The notes: generated by a model from the sequence alone, not told the origin. Shown: positions 22,765 through 34,028, counted from the first letter of the stretch. The stretch: DNA of 64,000 nt from Burkholderiales bacterium Ga0077547 (GCA_001464195.1 LNEY01000014.1:1-64000), one strand, 5' to 3'. Translations and numbers: made by a program.

Positions 22765-25308
22765 TCAATTGATGGGCGTCAACTTCGCCACAGACAGCGC
22801 CAGCCACTTCATTCCGTGGCGACCGAAGTTAACCTGAGCTCGGGCGTCGTCACCGCTGCCCTCCAGCGTGACGATCACGCCCTCGCCGAACTTGGTGTGG
22901 AACACGCTCTGGCCGGACTTCAGGCCGTGTGACGGTGCTTTCGGGATCACTGACGACGCGGCGGTTTCGACACGCCCTGCCCCGACGATCGAACCCAGCC
23001 CCGAGCCTCGCGCCCACGCCGACTGGTAATCGCGCGCAAACCCCGAGCCGAAGGCCTGGTTGCGCGGGGTGATCCACTTCAGCGACGCTTCGGGCAGCTC
23101 ATCGAAGAAGCGGCTCTTGATGTTGTAGCGGGTCTGGCCGTGCAGCATGCGGGTCTGGCTGCAGCTCAGGTAAAGCCGCTTGCGGGCGCGGGTGATCGCC
23201 ACGTACATCAGCCGCCGCTCTTCTTCCAGACCGTCGAGGTCGGGCACGCTGTTTTCGTGCGGGAACAGGCCTTCTTCCAGGCCGGTGATGAACACCGCAT
23301 CGAACTCCAGCCCCTTGGCCGCATGCACCGTCATCAGCTGGATTGCGTCCTGCCCGGCTTGCGCCTGGTTGTCGCCGGCTTCAAGCGACGCGTGCGTCAG
23401 GAAGGCAGCCAGTGGCGACATGATTTCGCCGGTTTCGGCGTCGGGCGTGGTGATCAGTGAGGCGATGCCACCGCTCGACTCCGTCGATTCGGCTGGGCCG
23501 GCTGCCGCCGCGACGCCCAGGCCAGACAGCACCTTCGTCAACTCGGCATCGGTCGCCAACGGCAAAGGCGAGCCGAACTCGTCGACCGGCAGCGCCACCG
23601 CGTCCTTGCCGAAACCCTCCTGAGTGACGAAGGCCTCGGCAGCGTTGACCAGTTCGTCCAGATTCTCCAGCCGATCCTGGCCTTCCTTGTCGGTGCGGTA
23701 GAAATCGACCAGACCAGAGGCTTTCAGCATGTGCTCGATGATCTCGCGCAGCGTCAGCCCCCGCGTGGCTTCGCGCATCGCATCGACCTTCGCGACGAAG
23801 GCCTGCACATTGCCACCGCCCTTGCCGGCCACCGCACCAACGCTTTGGTAGAGGCTGCGGCCGCTGGCGCGGGCTGCGTCCTGCAGCAGCTCAATGGTGC
23901 GCGCTCCGATGCCGCGGGTCGGAAAGTTGACGACGCGCAGAAAGCTGGTGTCGTCGTTCGGGTTCTCGATCAGCCGCAGATAACTCAGCGCGTGCTTGAC
24001 CTCGGCACGCTCGAAGAAGCGCAGTCCGCCGTAGACCTTGTACGGAATGCTCGCGTTGAACAGTGCGCTCTCCAGCACCCGGCTTTGCGCATTGCTGCGG
24101 TACAGCAGCGCAATATCGCGGCGCGGGGTGCCGTCGCGGTGCAGTTGCTGCGCCTCTTCGATGAACCACTGCGCTTCGGCGAAATCGCTGGTGGCCTCGA
24201 ACACACGCACCTGTTCGCCCGGGCCAGCTTCGGTGCGCAGGTTCTTGCCGAGGCGGCGCGAGTTGCGCGAGATCAGCTCGTTGGCCGCATCGAGGATGTG
24301 TCCGTAGCTGCGGTAGTTGCGCTCCAGCTTGATGACCTGCTGCACCTTGAACTCGCGCTCGAAGTCGGCCATGTTGCCGACCTGTGCGCCGCGGAAGGCA
24401 TAGATGCTCTGGTCGTCGTCGCCGACCGCGAGCACCGCCGTGCCGTTCGGTCCGGGCGGGCCGGCGAACATCTTCAGCCAGGCGTATTGCAGCCGGTTCG
24501 TGTCCTGGAACTCGTCGACCAGGATGTGGCGAAAGCGGCGCTGGTAGTGCTCGCGCAAGCTCGCGTTGTCGCGCATCAGCTCGTAGGTGCGCAACATCAG
24601 CTCGGCGAAATCCACGACGCCTTCGCGCTGGCATTGTTCCTCGTAAGCCTGATAAACCTGCACCAGCACGCTGCCCTGCTCGTCGCGCACCTCGACGTCC
24701 TTCGGGCGCAGGCCTTCCTCTTTCTGCCCGGCGATGAACCAGGTGGTGGTCTTCGGCACGAAGCGCTCTTCGTCAAGTTTCATCGCCTTGATGACGCGCT
24801 TGACGGCCGACAGCTGGTCGGACGAATCGAGGATCTGGAAGCCTTGCGGCAACGCCGCCAGCTTCCAGTGCGCGCGCAGGAAGCGGTTGCACAGGCCGTG
24901 GAAGGTGCCGACCCACATGCCGCGCACCGGCACCGGCAACATCGCACTCAGCCGCGTCAGCATCTCCTTCGCGGCCTTGTTGGTGAAGGTCACCGCCATC
25001 ACGCCGCCGGGCGAGAGCTGGCCGGACTGGATCAGCCAGGCGATGCGCGTCGTCAGCACGCGGGTCTTGCCGGAGCCGGCGCCGGCCAGGATCAACGACG
25101 GCAGCGCAGGCAGCGTGACGGCTGCGAGCTGTTCAGGGTTGAGTCCGCGCAGCAGGTTGTCCGAAGAAGGCACCCGCAGGCCAGGAGCGCTGTCGATTCC
25201 CTCTGTGACTGTGGCGGAGGCGCCAGAGGGCTCGTCTTCCTCGAACAACGGGATCGACGGGTCGTCGTGAGGCGCAATGCTCGGACTTTCAGAGGGACTG
25301 GACATCAA
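22765..25308 (-). CDS. uvrD: DNA helicase II (UvrD/Rep family)
   Basis: An 847-residue superfamily 1 helicase with all motifs: Walker A LAGAGSGKTRVL (about 74-85), motif Ia VTFTNKAAKEM, motif II VDEFQDTN, motif III GDDDQSIYAFRGAQ, motif IV ERNYRS, motif V MTVHAAKGLEFDAVF and motif VI YVAITRARKRLYL. The N-terminal ~50 residues are acidic and lack homology features. The C-terminal ~60 residues form the Tudor-like domain (VFHTKFGEGVIVTLEGSG). Role: unwinding in nucleotide-excision and mismatch repair. Divergent from valS. Confidence 0.95.
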   Translation of the reverse strand: MMSSPSESPSIAPHDDPSIPLFEEDEPSGASATVTEGIDSAPGLRVPSSDNLLRGLNPEQLAAVTLPALPSLILAGAGSGKTRVLTTRIAWLIQSGQLSPGGVMAVTFTNKAAKEMLTRLSAMLPVPVRGMWVGTFHGLCNRFLRAHWKLAALPQGFQILDSSDQLSAVKRVIKAMKLDEERFVPKTTTWFIAGQKEEGLRPKDVEVRDEQGSVLVQVYQAYEEQCQREGVVDFAELMLRTYELMRDNASLREHYQRRFRHILVDEFQDTNRLQYAWLKMFAGPPGPNGTAVLAVGDDDQSIYAFRGAQVGNMADFEREFKVQQVIKLERNYRSYGHILDAANELISRNSRRLGKNLRTEAGPGEQVRVFEATSDFAEAQWFIEEAQQLHRDGTPRRDIALLYRSNAQSRVLESALFNASIPYKVYGGLRFFERAEVKHALSYLRLIENPNDDTSFLRVVNFPTRGIGARTIELLQDAARASGRSLYQSVGAVAGKGGGNVQAFVAKVDAMREATRGLTLREIIEHMLKASGLVDFYRTDKEGQDRLENLDELVNAAEAFVTQEGFGKDAVALPVDEFGSPLPLATDAELTKVLSGLGVAAAAGPAESTESSGGIASLITTPDAETGEIMSPLAAFLTHASLEAGDNQAQAGQDAIQLMTVHAAKGLEFDAVFITGLEEGLFPHENSVPDLDGLEEERRLMYVAITRARKRLYLSCSQTRMLHGQTRYNIKSRFFDELPEASLKWITPRNQAFGSGFARDYQSAWARGSGLGSIVGAGRVETAASSVIPKAPSHGLKSGQSVFHTKFGEGVIVTLEGSGDDARAQVNFGRHGMKWLALSVAKLTPIN

Positions 25309-25396
25309 ACGATTCTAGAAGCCGCCCTCCTACAATTCGGCCTCCCTTTTGCTGCTCTGCGGCGCGCTTTTCAGCGGCGCCCAACCCGGTGTCCCC

Positions 25397-28243
25397 ATGA
25401 CCGAACTGGCCAAGTCCTTCGAACCCGCCGCCATCGAGGCCCATTGGGGCCCGCTGTGGGAGCAAAGCGGCGTCTACGAACCCACGCTCGACGCTGCCAA
25501 GCCTTCGTTTTCGATCCAGCTGCCACCGCCTAACGTCACCGGCACGCTGCACATGGGCCATGCGTTCAATCAGACGATCATGGACTCGCTGACGCGCTAC
25601 CACAGGATGCGCGGCTTCAACACGCTGTGGGTGCCGGGCACCGACCATGCCGGCATCGCCACGCAGATCGTCGTCGAGCGTCAGTTGCAGGAGCAAGGCC
25701 TGAACCGCCACGACCTGGGTCGCGCCAATTTCGTCGCTCGCGTGTGGGACTGGAAGCAGCAGTCGGGCTCGACCATCACCCGCCAGATGCGCCGCATGGG
25801 CGACAGCGTCAGCTGGCCGCACGAGTACTTCACGATGGACGACAAGCTGTCCACCGTCGTCACCTCGACGTTTGTTCAGCTCTACGAGCAAGGCCTGATC
25901 TACCGCGGCAAGCGGCTGGTCAACTGGGACCCGGTGCTGAAGTCGGCGGTGTCGGACCTCGAAGTCGAGAGCGAGGAGGAAGACGGCTCGCTGTGGTTGA
26001 TCCGCTATCCGCTGGAGGATGGCACGGGCGACTTGGTGGTGGCCACCACACGGCCCGAGACGATGTTGGGCGACGTCGCGGTGATGGTGCATCCTGACGA
26101 CGAGCGCTATGCCGCCTTCGTCGGCCAACGCGTCACGCTGCCGCTGTGCGGGCGCACGATTCCCGTGATCGCCGACGATTACGTCGATCGCGCCTTCGGT
26201 ACCGGCGTCGTCAAGGTGACGCCGGCGCATGACGTGAACGACTACGCTGTCGGCCAGCGACACGGCCTGCCGATCATCGGCGTGCTGACGCTGGATGCGG
26301 CGGTCAACGAAAACGCACCAGTGGCCTATCAAGGCTTGGACCGCTTCGTGGCACGCAAGCGTGTGGTGGCCGACCTGGAGGCACAAGGCTTCCTGGTCGA
26401 GGTGAAAAAGCACAAGCTGATGGTGCCCCGCTGCGCGCGCACCGGGCAGGTCATCGAGCCGATGCTGACGGACCAGTGGTTCGTCGCAATGACAAAGAAC
26501 GGGCCGGACGGAAAAAGCATCGCGCAGAAGGCGATCGACGCAGTCGCCGGTGGCGAGGTCAAGTTCGTGCCTGAGAACTGGGTCAACACCTACGACCAGT
26601 GGATGAAGAACATCACCGACTGGTGCATCTCACGCCAGCTCTGGTGGGGGCATCAGATTCCCGCGTGGTACGGCACGAACGGCGAGCTGTTCGTCGCCAT
26701 CAACGAAGACGAGGCCCGCGCGAAGGCCGCGGCGGCTGGTTACACCGGAGATCTGAAGCGCGACGAAGATGTGCTCGACACCTGGTACTCGTCGGCGATG
26801 GTGCCGTTCTCGTCGCTGGGCTGGCCGGCGAAGACCAAGGAACTCGACCTGTTCCTGCCGTCGAGCGTGCTGGTCACGGGCTACGACATCATCTTTTTCT
26901 GGGTCGCCCGGATGATCATGATGACGACGCATTTCACCGGCAAGGTACCGTTCCACCACGTCTACATCCACGGCCTGGTGCGCGATGCGCAGGGCAAGAA
27001 GATGAGCAAGTCCGAAGGCAATGTGCTCGATCCGGTGGACCTGATCGACGGCATCTCGCTGGCGCCCTTGCTCGACAAGCGCACCGTCGGTCTGCGCAAG
27101 CCCGAGACCGCGCCACGCGTGCGCAAGGACACCGAGAAGGAGTTCCCGGAGGGCATTCCGGCCTTTGGTGCCGATGCGCTGCGCTTCACCTTCGCCTCAC
27201 TCGCCAGTCTGGGCCGCAGCATCAACTTCGACTCGAAGCGCTGCGAGGGCTACCGCAATTTCTGCAACAAGCTCTGGAACGCCACGCGCTTTGTTCTGAT
27301 GAACTGCGAAGGCCAGGATTGCGGCCTCGCAGAGCACACCAAAGCCCAGTGCGCGCCGGGCGGGTCGGCCCACGGCTATCTGCGTTTCTCGCAGGCCGAC
27401 CGCTGGATCACCAGCGAGCTGCAGCGCGTGGAAGCCGCCGTCGAGCAAGGCTTTGCCGACTACCGGCTCGACAACGTCGCCAACGCGATCTATTCGTTTG
27501 TGTGGGACGAGTACTGCGACTGGTACCTGGAGATCGCGAAGGTGCAGATCCAGACCGGCGACGAGCCGGCGCAGCGGGCCACGCGCCGCACGCTGATTCG
27601 CGTACTTGAGACCGTGCTGCGTTTGCTGCACCCGATCACGCCATTCATCACAGCCGAACTGTGGGAGCGGGTGGCCGTGGTGGCCGGGCGCAAGGTGGCA
27701 GGTTCGGCCGACAGCCTGGTGACAGCGCCCTACCCCAAAGCGCAGCTCGAACGCATCGATGCCGCAGCCGACGCCTGGGTCGCGCAGCTCAAGGGGATGG
27801 TCGGCGCCTGCCGCCGCTTGCGCAGCGAGATGAGCCTGTCACCCGACAAGCGGGTGCCGCTGCTGGCATTGGGCGACACAGGCTTCGTGCAAGCAGCGAC
27901 GCCGTTGCTGAAGGTGCTGGCCAAGGTGTCAGAGGTGCAGGTTCATACCGAGGAAGCCGCCTACGCGCAGGCGACGCTGAACGCACCGGTCGTCGAGTTT
28001 GGCGGCACGCGGCTCGCGCTGCACGTCGAGATCGACGTGGCGGCCGAAACGGAGCGCCTGCGCAAGGAGATCACGCGGCTCGATGGTGAGATCGCCAAGG
28101 GCAGCGCGAAGCTCGCGAACGAGAGCTTCGTGGCCCGTGCGCCGGCTGCCGTCGTGGCTCAAGAGCAGGCGCGCATCGCCGAATACACCGCCACGCGCGC
28201 TCGCCTGCAGGCCCAGGCACAGCGGTTGTCGGCTCCGACTTGA
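25397..28243 (+). CDS. valS: valyl-tRNA synthetase
   Basis: A 948-residue class I synthetase. The HIGH motif appears as HMGH (52-55, in [13 protein letters not shown]) and KMSKS at about 535 (KKMSKSEGN). The editing domain has the conserved '[20 protein letters not shown]' (about 222-241). [15 protein letters not shown] and the C-terminal coiled coil (about 885-945, [20 protein letters not shown]) are typical of bacterial ValS. The ATG at 25397 matches the family start ([10 protein letters not shown]); the open frame extends 16 codons further up without support. A TACAAT box at 25331-25336 may be its -10. Confidence 0.96.
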   Translation: MTELAKSFEPAAIEAHWGPLWEQSGVYEPTLDAAKPSFSIQLPPPNVTGTLHMGHAFNQTIMDSLTRYHRMRGFNTLWVPGTDHAGIATQIVVERQLQEQGLNRHDLGRANFVARVWDWKQQSGSTITRQMRRMGDSVSWPHEYFTMDDKLSTVVTSTFVQLYEQGLIYRGKRLVNWDPVLKSAVSDLEVESEEEDGSLWLIRYPLEDGTGDLVVATTRPETMLGDVAVMVHPDDERYAAFVGQRVTLPLCGRTIPVIADDYVDRAFGTGVVKVTPAHDVNDYAVGQRHGLPIIGVLTLDAAVNENAPVAYQGLDRFVARKRVVADLEAQGFLVEVKKHKLMVPRCARTGQVIEPMLTDQWFVAMTKNGPDGKSIAQKAIDAVAGGEVKFVPENWVNTYDQWMKNITDWCISRQLWWGHQIPAWYGTNGELFVAINEDEARAKAAAAGYTGDLKRDEDVLDTWYSSAMVPFSSLGWPAKTKELDLFLPSSVLVTGYDIIFFWVARMIMMTTHFTGKVPFHHVYIHGLVRDAQGKKMSKSEGNVLDPVDLIDGISLAPLLDKRTVGLRKPETAPRVRKDTEKEFPEGIPAFGADALRFTFASLASLGRSINFDSKRCEGYRNFCNKLWNATRFVLMNCEGQDCGLAEHTKAQCAPGGSAHGYLRFSQADRWITSELQRVEAAVEQGFADYRLDNVANAIYSFVWDEYCDWYLEIAKVQIQTGDEPAQRATRRTLIRVLETVLRLLHPITPFITAELWERVAVVAGRKVAGSADSLVTAPYPKAQLERIDAAADAWVAQLKGMVGACRRLRSEMSLSPDKRVPLLALGDTGFVQAATPLLKVLAKVSEVQVHTEEAAYAQATLNAPVVEFGGTRLALHVEIDVAAETERLRKEITRLDGEIAKGSAKLANESFVARAPAAVVAQEQARIAEYTATRARLQAQAQRLSAPT

Positions 28244-28280
28244 GGCGTGATATCGCACCGAATCGAGCGATCAGCTGAGC

Positions 28281-28309
28281 GCGCGTTTCACGAACGTGCG
28301 TCTTTTTTG
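28281..28309 (+). terminator. possible intrinsic terminator after valS
   Basis: GCGCGT (28281-28286) can pair with ACGTGC (28294-28299; five Watson-Crick pairs and one G-U) around a 7-base loop, followed by GTCTTTTTT. It lies 38 bases after the valS stop. Weak stem, good T-run. Confidence 0.4.
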
Positions 28310-28357
28310 CGTGTGAGAATGGGTTGAAGCCATGAACCCACCGCCTGGAGTGTGACG

Positions 28358-29224
<867 letters not shown>

Positions 29225-29239
29225 GCGGGGCGGCCGACC

Positions 29240-29470
29240 TCAGCGTCGGCGCAGCAGGTGGATGAATTCGTCCGCCACAGTGGACTGCTCAATCAGATCG
29301 TTGCCGGTCTGCTTCGAGAACGCCTGGAAGTCACGCATCGAACCCGGGTCGGTGGACACCACCTTCAGCACGTCCCCACTGGCCATGTCGGCCAGCGCCT
29401 TCTTGGCTTTCAGGATCGGCAGCGGACAGTTCATCCCACGGGCGTCGACTTCTTTGTGGATCAGGATCAT
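29240..29470 (-). CDS. TusA-family sulfur carrier
   Basis: A 76-residue sulfurtransferase of the TusA/YeeD/SirA fold. ARGMNCPLPILKAKKAL carries the persulfide-carrying Cys15 in the CPxP motif, and DVLKVVSTDPGSMRDFQAFS is the conserved second strand region. Start ATG at 29470 gives the family length; the frame extends to 29500 without reason. It lies between galU and cysM, same strand as cysM and 39 bases after it, which fits a sulfur-metabolism pairing. Confidence 0.9.
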   Translation of the reverse strand: MILIHKEVDARGMNCPLPILKAKKALADMASGDVLKVVSTDPGSMRDFQAFSKQTGNDLIEQSTVADEFIHLLRRR

Positions 29471-29509
29471 GGGTGCGCGTACTCCGCTGTGCGGCAGCAA
29501 TTCTAGATT

Positions 29510-30427
29510 TCAGGCCGGAAAGACGCCGGTCGACAGGTAGCGATCACCCCGGTCGCAGACGATGAACACGATGGTCGCGTTCTCGACCGTCTTCGCCAAC
29601 TCCAGCGCGACCCAGCAGGCGCCTGCCGCAGAAATGCCGGCGAAGATGCCCTCCTCGCGCGCCAGGCGGCGAGCCATCTCCTCGGCATCGGTCTGGCTGA
29701 CCGACGCGGTCTCGTCGATGTGCGTCGGGTCGTAGATTTTCGGCAGGTAGGCTGCAGGCCATTTGCGGATGCCTGGGATGCGTGAGCCCTCGCTCGGTTG
29801 CGCGCCAATGATGCGCACCGCTGGATTCACCTCTTTCAAGTAACGCGAGACACCGGTGATCGTGCCGGTCGTGCCCATGGCACTGACGAAGTGAGTGATC
29901 CGCCCCGCGGTGTCGCGCCAGATCTCGGGACCGGTAGTTTCGTAATGCACGCGCGGGTTGTCGGCATTGGCGAACTGATCGAGCACCACGCCCTTGCCGT
30001 CGCGCTGCAACTGATCAGCGAGGTCACGCGCGTGCTCCATGCCGCCGGATCGCGGTGTCAGCATCAACTCAGCGCCGAAGGCGCGCATCGTCTGCGCACG
30101 CTCGATCGACAGGTCCTCCGGCATGATCAGCAGCATCTTGTAGCCACGGATGGCCGCAGCCATTGCCAACGCAATGCCGGTGTTGCCCGAGGTGGCTTCG
30201 ATCAAGGTGTCGCCAGGATGGATGTCGCCGCGCTCTTCGGCGCGGCGGATCATGCTGATGGCTGCGCGGTCTTTCACCGACCCGCCCGGATTGTTGCCCT
30301 CGAGCTTGCCCAGGATCACATTGCCGCGGCGCGCGGCATCGGCGCCGGGCAGATGCTTCAGCCGCACCAGCGGCGTATTACCGATCAGGTCTTCGAGCGA
30401 GGGGTAGATCGGCTGCTGTTTGGACAT
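29510..30427 (-). CDS. cysM: cysteine synthase B (O-acetylserine sulfhydrylase)
   Basis: A 305-residue PLP enzyme making cysteine from O-acetylserine with sulfide or thiosulfate. PLP-binding Lys52 lies in NPGGSVKDRAAI, the substrate loop is EATSGNTGIALAMAAA, and the phosphate cradle is AMGTTGTITGVSRYL. ISAAGACWVALELA and a CDRGDRYLSTGVF end follow the CysM subtype. The ATG at 30427 is chosen; the much longer frame upstream runs through the tRNA gene. tRNA-Leu lies 80 bases upstream in the same direction. Confidence 0.93.
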   Translation of the reverse strand: MSKQQPIYPSLEDLIGNTPLVRLKHLPGADAARRGNVILGKLEGNNPGGSVKDRAAISMIRRAEERGDIHPGDTLIEATSGNTGIALAMAAAIRGYKMLLIMPEDLSIERAQTMRAFGAELMLTPRSGGMEHARDLADQLQRDGKGVVLDQFANADNPRVHYETTGPEIWRDTAGRITHFVSAMGTTGTITGVSRYLKEVNPAVRIIGAQPSEGSRIPGIRKWPAAYLPKIYDPTHIDETASVSQTDAEEMARRLAREEGIFAGISAAGACWVALELAKTVENATIVFIVCDRGDRYLSTGVFPA

Positions 30428-30507
30428 GCAAACCCGAAACGGTAGTGCGAGCGGTCTGCCACGATTCATGCGGCGTTGCACCGCATCGTCAAACACAAGA
30501 ACTCGGG

Positions 30508-30592
30508 TGGTGCCTCCGGTCGGAATCGAACCGACACTCCGTGAAGAACCGGATTTTGAGTCCGGCGCGTCTACCAATTCCGCCACAGAGGC
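30508..30592 (-). tRNA. tRNA-Leu(CAA)
   Basis: Read on the minus strand the 85-base sequence folds into a class II tRNA. The acceptor stem pairs GCCTCTG with CGGAGGC, and the CCA end is encoded. The D-arm is GGCGGAATTGGTAGACGC, the anticodon stem GCCGGACTCAAAATCCGG carries anticodon CAA, then comes a long variable arm (TTCTTCACGGAGT) and the T-arm GTCGGTTCGATTCCGAC. The long variable arm and the GAC-type D-loop are leucine features. Confidence 0.96.
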
Positions 30593-30715
30593 CCAACGCA
30601 AGTACGCTGAGCCGCCGAGACCGCGCAACACACCGGCCTTCCGCGAGGAGCCGTCAACTGCGGTTACGCTCTGCTTTCGAAAGAGTGCCGCATCTCAAAG
30701 CCACGGATCCCGCGC

Positions 30716-31309
30716 ATGCCCCCAATGCCCCCCATCACCCAAGCCCTGTTGTTGATCAATGTGGCTGCGTTCTGCATCGACAGCTTCCTCGGTCCGTGGT
30801 TCACCCGTTTGCTGGCGCTTTGGCCCTTGGGTCATGGCTTTCTGCCGTGGCAGATCGTCAGCTACGCATTTCTGCACGGCGGCATCGGCCACTTGTTCTT
30901 CAACATGTTGGGCCTGTGGATGTTCGGCGCGGAGCTGGAGCGGGTCTGGGGACCGAAGCGCTTCATCCAGTTCTACTTCGCCAGTGTGCTGGCGGCAGCG
31001 GGTGCTCAGTTGCTGGTCACCGGACTGCTGGGTTCAACCTATCCAACGGTCGGAGCGTCAGGCGGCTTGTTCGGTTTGCTGCTGGCGTTCGGCATGATGT
31101 TCCCGGACCGCACCATCATCCCGCTGTTCCCGCCGATCCCGATGAAGGCCAAGGTGTTCGTCGCCTTGTATGGTGGCCTGGAGCTGCTGCTGGGCGTGAC
31201 CGGAACGGCCTCGGGCGTGGCTCACTTCGCCCACCTCGGCGGCATGCTGGGCGGCTTCCTGATGTTTCGCTATTGGCGCGGGCAACCGCCGTTCAGCAGA
31301 CGGCGCTGA
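30716..31309 (+). CDS. rhomboid-family intramembrane serine protease
   Basis: A 197-residue membrane protein with about six helices. The catalytic dyad is visible: Ser115 in VGASGGLFGLLLAF and His173 in GVAHFAHLGGMLGG. QIVSYAFLHGGIGHLFFNML carries the conserved histidine and asparagine of the oxyanion region. Substrates are unknown. It is transcribed away from tRNA-Leu and converges on the epimerase gene. Confidence 0.94.
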   Translation: MPPMPPITQALLLINVAAFCIDSFLGPWFTRLLALWPLGHGFLPWQIVSYAFLHGGIGHLFFNMLGLWMFGAELERVWGPKRFIQFYFASVLAAAGAQLLVTGLLGSTYPTVGASGGLFGLLLAFGMMFPDRTIIPLFPPIPMKAKVFVALYGGLELLLGVTGTASGVAHFAHLGGMLGGFLMFRYWRGQPPFSRRR

Positions 31310-31337
31310 GCGGTTCGGCAGTTCAAGGGCGGCACGT

Positions 31338-32219
31338 TCACAAGCCATCCTTCACCGTCGGGTAACGCAGCGCAAGGCGCAACTCGCGCTTGAGCCGCTG
31401 GTTGTCGAGCCGGCGCGATTCGCTCATGAAGCTCAGCAACATCGGCGACAGACGTTCCTGCGCCTCGGCCCGCGAGATCCGTGGCGGACGCGGCAGGCCG
31501 CACAGGTCAGCGGCGAGGTCGAAGTAGTCGCCCATCGTCAGGTCGGTGTCGTCGCTGGCATGGATCACCCGCTGCGGCAGAGCACGCGTCAATGCGGCCA
31601 CGCAGGCACGCGCCAGATCGTCAGCGTGGATGTGATTGGTGTACACATCGTCATCTGCCCTCAGTACGGCCGTGCCGCGCAGCAGGCGCTCGCGCGGGTG
31701 GCCACCGTCGCGGCCGATGGCGTAGATGCCTGGGATGCGCAGGATCGCGACCCGAACGCCATGTGCACGGCCGAACCAGCGAATCCGAGACTCTGCGTCG
31801 ACCCGTCGTCTGGCGCGATCCGTACCCGGATTCACCGCGCGCGTTTCGTCGAAGCGGGCACCGCCGCAGTTGCCATAAACGCCGCTGGTACTGCCATACA
31901 CCAGGCAACGCACCCGGCCCTTGCGGGCCAGCGCATCGAGCAGATGCCGGGTGCGCGGATCGATCGTGCCTTGCAGTGGTGGCGGCGCCAGGTGGAGCAC
32001 CGCATCGGCCAGCCCCGCCAGCCGCGAGAGCGTGGCCGGATCGTCGAGGTTGCCGATCAACGGCACCGCGCCGGCGGTGCGCAGGGCTTCAGCACGTGCT
32101 GGCGTCGAGGTCAGCGCCAGCAGGCGGTAGCGGCCTTTCAGAATGCGCAGCACACGCATGCCCACGTCGCCGCAACCCACGATCAACAGGACAGGACGCT
32201 TGAAGGTGGAAGGCAGCAC
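31338..32219 (-). CDS. NAD-dependent epimerase/dehydratase-like protein (YeeZ type)
   Basis: A 293-residue Rossmann-fold protein of the extended SDR class. VGCGDVGMRVLRIL (about 14-27) is the GxGxxG dinucleotide site. The active-site tyrosine lies in GSTSGVYGNCGG, but the usual YxxxK lysine is not in place, as in atypical SDRs of the YeeZ kind. GIYAIGRDGGHPRERLLRGT and YTNHIHADDLARACVAAL are typical of the epimerase fold. The start is GTG at 32219. Reaction unknown. It is divergent from the iron-sulfur reductase gene. Confidence 0.83.
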   Translation of the reverse strand: MLPSTFKRPVLLIVGCGDVGMRVLRILKGRYRLLALTSTPARAEALRTAGAVPLIGNLDDPATLSRLAGLADAVLHLAPPPLQGTIDPRTRHLLDALARKGRVRCLVYGSTSGVYGNCGGARFDETRAVNPGTDRARRRVDAESRIRWFGRAHGVRVAILRIPGIYAIGRDGGHPRERLLRGTAVLRADDDVYTNHIHADDLARACVAALTRALPQRVIHASDDTDLTMGDYFDLAADLCGLPRPPRISRAEAQERLSPMLLSFMSESRRLDNQRLKRELRLALRYPTVKDGL

Positions 32220-32299
32220 GGCGTTGACCCAAGAATGGCATAGAGGGCGGGCAAAATCGCGGATCAGTTTACGTTTCTCGACACGGCATCGGTTTCACC

Positions 32300-33346
32300 A
32301 TGAGCATCACCGTCACCTTGCAGCCGAGCGGCCGCAGTTTTTCCGTGGGTCGCGACGAGGCCATCCTCGCCGCCGCCATCCGCCAGGGCATCGGTCTGCC
32401 GTATGGCTGCCGCGACGGCGCCTGCGGATCGTGCAAATGCAAGCTGCTTGAAGGCCGAGTGATCCACGGCGCGCACCAGCTGCAGGCCTTGAGCCTTGCG
32501 GAAGAAGAAGCCGGCTACACCCTCACCTGCTGCGCCGCCCCTCAGACCGACGTGGTGCTGGAAGCCCGCACTGTCGTCGGTGCCGATGACATGCCGGTGC
32601 GCAAGATGCCTGCGCGGGTCATCAGCATCGACAGGCCGGCGCCCGATGTCGCCCTCGTCAAGCTGCAACTGCCGGCCAATGAGGCGCTGCGCTACCACGC
32701 GGGCCAGTACATCGATGTACTCCTGCGCGACGGCACGCGGCGCAGCTACTCGATGGCCAACGCGCCGCACACCCAAGGCGACAAGCCCTGGATCGAATTG
32801 CACATCCGCCACCTGCTCGGCGGCGTGTTCAGCGACCAGGTGTTCGGCACGCTGAAGGCCAAGGACATTCTTCGCCTTGAAGGACCCTTCGGCAGTTTTT
32901 TCCTGCGCGAGGAATCGCCCAAGCCCATCGTGCTTCTGGCATCAGGCACAGGCTTCGCACCCATCAAGGCGATCGTCGAGCAAATTCAATTCAAGGGCAG
33001 CACGTGCCCCGTCACGCTGTACTGGGGATGCCGCACCCGCGCTGACCTCTACTTACACGACTGGGCGCTGGAAGCCGCGTCCAACATTCCGTCACTGCGT
33101 TACGTGCCGGTGCTGTCCGACGCGTTGGCCAGCGACGAGTGGACGGGCCGGACCGGCTTCGTGCACCAGGCCGTGATGGCCGACATCCCCGATCTGTCGG
33201 GCCATCAGGTTTATGCCTGCGGCGCTCCCGTGATGGTGGAGTCCGCACAGCGCGACTTCACCGAACGCTGCGGATTGCCGCCCGACGAGTTCTATTCGGA
33301 TGCGTTCTACAGCGCGGCGGATCGGGTGACTTCGGCCGCGCGCTGA
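32300..33346 (+). CDS. 2Fe-2S/FAD/NAD oxidoreductase, CDP-6-deoxy-glucoseen reductase-like
   Basis: A 348-residue reductase. The N-terminal plant-type ferredoxin domain (1-90) has YGCRDGACGSCKCKLLEG (C-x4-C-x2-C) and the fourth cysteine region YTLTCCAAP. The FAD domain has RRSYSMANAP (RxYS), and the NAD domain has VLLASGTGFAPIKAIVEQ and VYACGAPVMVESA. This is the AscD layout, widespread in Burkholderiales under the name CDP-6-deoxy-delta-3,4-glucoseen reductase. No dideoxysugar genes are nearby, so the sugar role is doubtful and a general electron-transfer role is as likely. Confidence 0.9.
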   Translation: MSITVTLQPSGRSFSVGRDEAILAAAIRQGIGLPYGCRDGACGSCKCKLLEGRVIHGAHQLQALSLAEEEAGYTLTCCAAPQTDVVLEARTVVGADDMPVRKMPARVISIDRPAPDVALVKLQLPANEALRYHAGQYIDVLLRDGTRRSYSMANAPHTQGDKPWIELHIRHLLGGVFSDQVFGTLKAKDILRLEGPFGSFFLREESPKPIVLLASGTGFAPIKAIVEQIQFKGSTCPVTLYWGCRTRADLYLHDWALEAASNIPSLRYVPVLSDALASDEWTGRTGFVHQAVMADIPDLSGHQVYACGAPVMVESAQRDFTERCGLPPDEFYSDAFYSAADRVTSAAR

Positions 33347-33422
33347 CGGCTTCGGATGCGCAGCACTGTTGCGCGCCGAAAATTGGACTTCGGCAGCGGT
33401 TAATCCGACGCAAGAACCACCT

Positions 33423-34028
33423 ATGCGACTCGACGGCAACCTCAAATCTTGGAACGACGAGCGTGGCTTCGGGTTTATAGAGCCGGCGCAAGGCGGCCAG
33501 GAAATCTTCGTACACATCAAGGCGTTTCCCGGCGGCTCAAGCCGCCCACAGGTCGGTCAGGCGCTTACTTTCGAAGTCGAATTAGGTTCCAACGGCAAGA
33601 AGCGAGCACATTCGGTTCAGTACCCGATGCGAGGCAGACCTTCACGCCAGAAGCGAGCGGAGTCACCGGCGCAGTGGACGATGCCCCGGATATTGGCAAT
33701 CCCAGCGTTCGTCGGTGTTTGCTACTACGTGTCACAGACCTGGGGCGTCAAACCGGTCATCTTTCTTGGCTACTTCATTGCGAGTGTCGTTACCTTGTTC
33801 GCATACGCCTTCGACAAGTCCGCTGCAGTCCGCGGTAACTGGAGAACCCAAGAGAGCACTCTCCATCTTCTCGGTCTTGCTGGCGGCTGGCCTGGCGCGC
33901 TTCTCGCGCAGCAGTTGCTGCGCCACAAGTCGTCGAAACCGAGCTTCGTCACCGTTTTCTGGTTCACGGTGGTGCTCAACGTCGGCGCGTTCGTCGTCTG
34001 GCACGCGGGCCTGCTGCCTCAAGTGTGA
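33423..34028 (+). CDS. cold-shock domain protein fused to DUF1294
   Basis: A 201-residue protein. The N-terminal cold-shock domain (1-65) has the RNP motifs GNLKSWNDERGFGFIEP and QEIFVHIKAF. The C-terminal DUF1294 domain (about 90-195) has four membrane helices with the motif AYAFDKSAAVRGNWRTQEST and LLGLAGGWPGALLAQQLLRHK. The combination of a nucleic-acid-binding head with a membrane tail is a known family arrangement with no known function. ATG at 33423 is preferred over an upstream start at 33369 since it begins at the domain. Copy C of the structured repeat follows its stop by 67 bases. Confidence 0.9.
   Translation: MRLDGNLKSWNDERGFGFIEPAQGGQEIFVHIKAFPGGSSRPQVGQALTFEVELGSNGKKRAHSVQYPMRGRPSRQKRAESPAQWTMPRILAIPAFVGVCYYVSQTWGVKPVIFLGYFIASVVTLFAYAFDKSAAVRGNWRTQESTLHLLGLAGGWPGALLAQQLLRHKSSKPSFVTVFWFTVVLNVGAFVVWHAGLLPQV

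Noticed and set aside
22432..22807. Several short open frames through the tesA-uvrD gap (for example 22432-22932 plus and 22189-22710 minus)
   Set aside because: They run through the structured repeats A and B on both strands, and their similar peptides arise from the repeated DNA. No ribosome site or domain was seen.
30445..31365. 306-residue plus-strand frame across tRNA-Leu and the rhomboid gene
   Set aside because: It passes through the tRNA and is in a different frame from the rhomboid protease.
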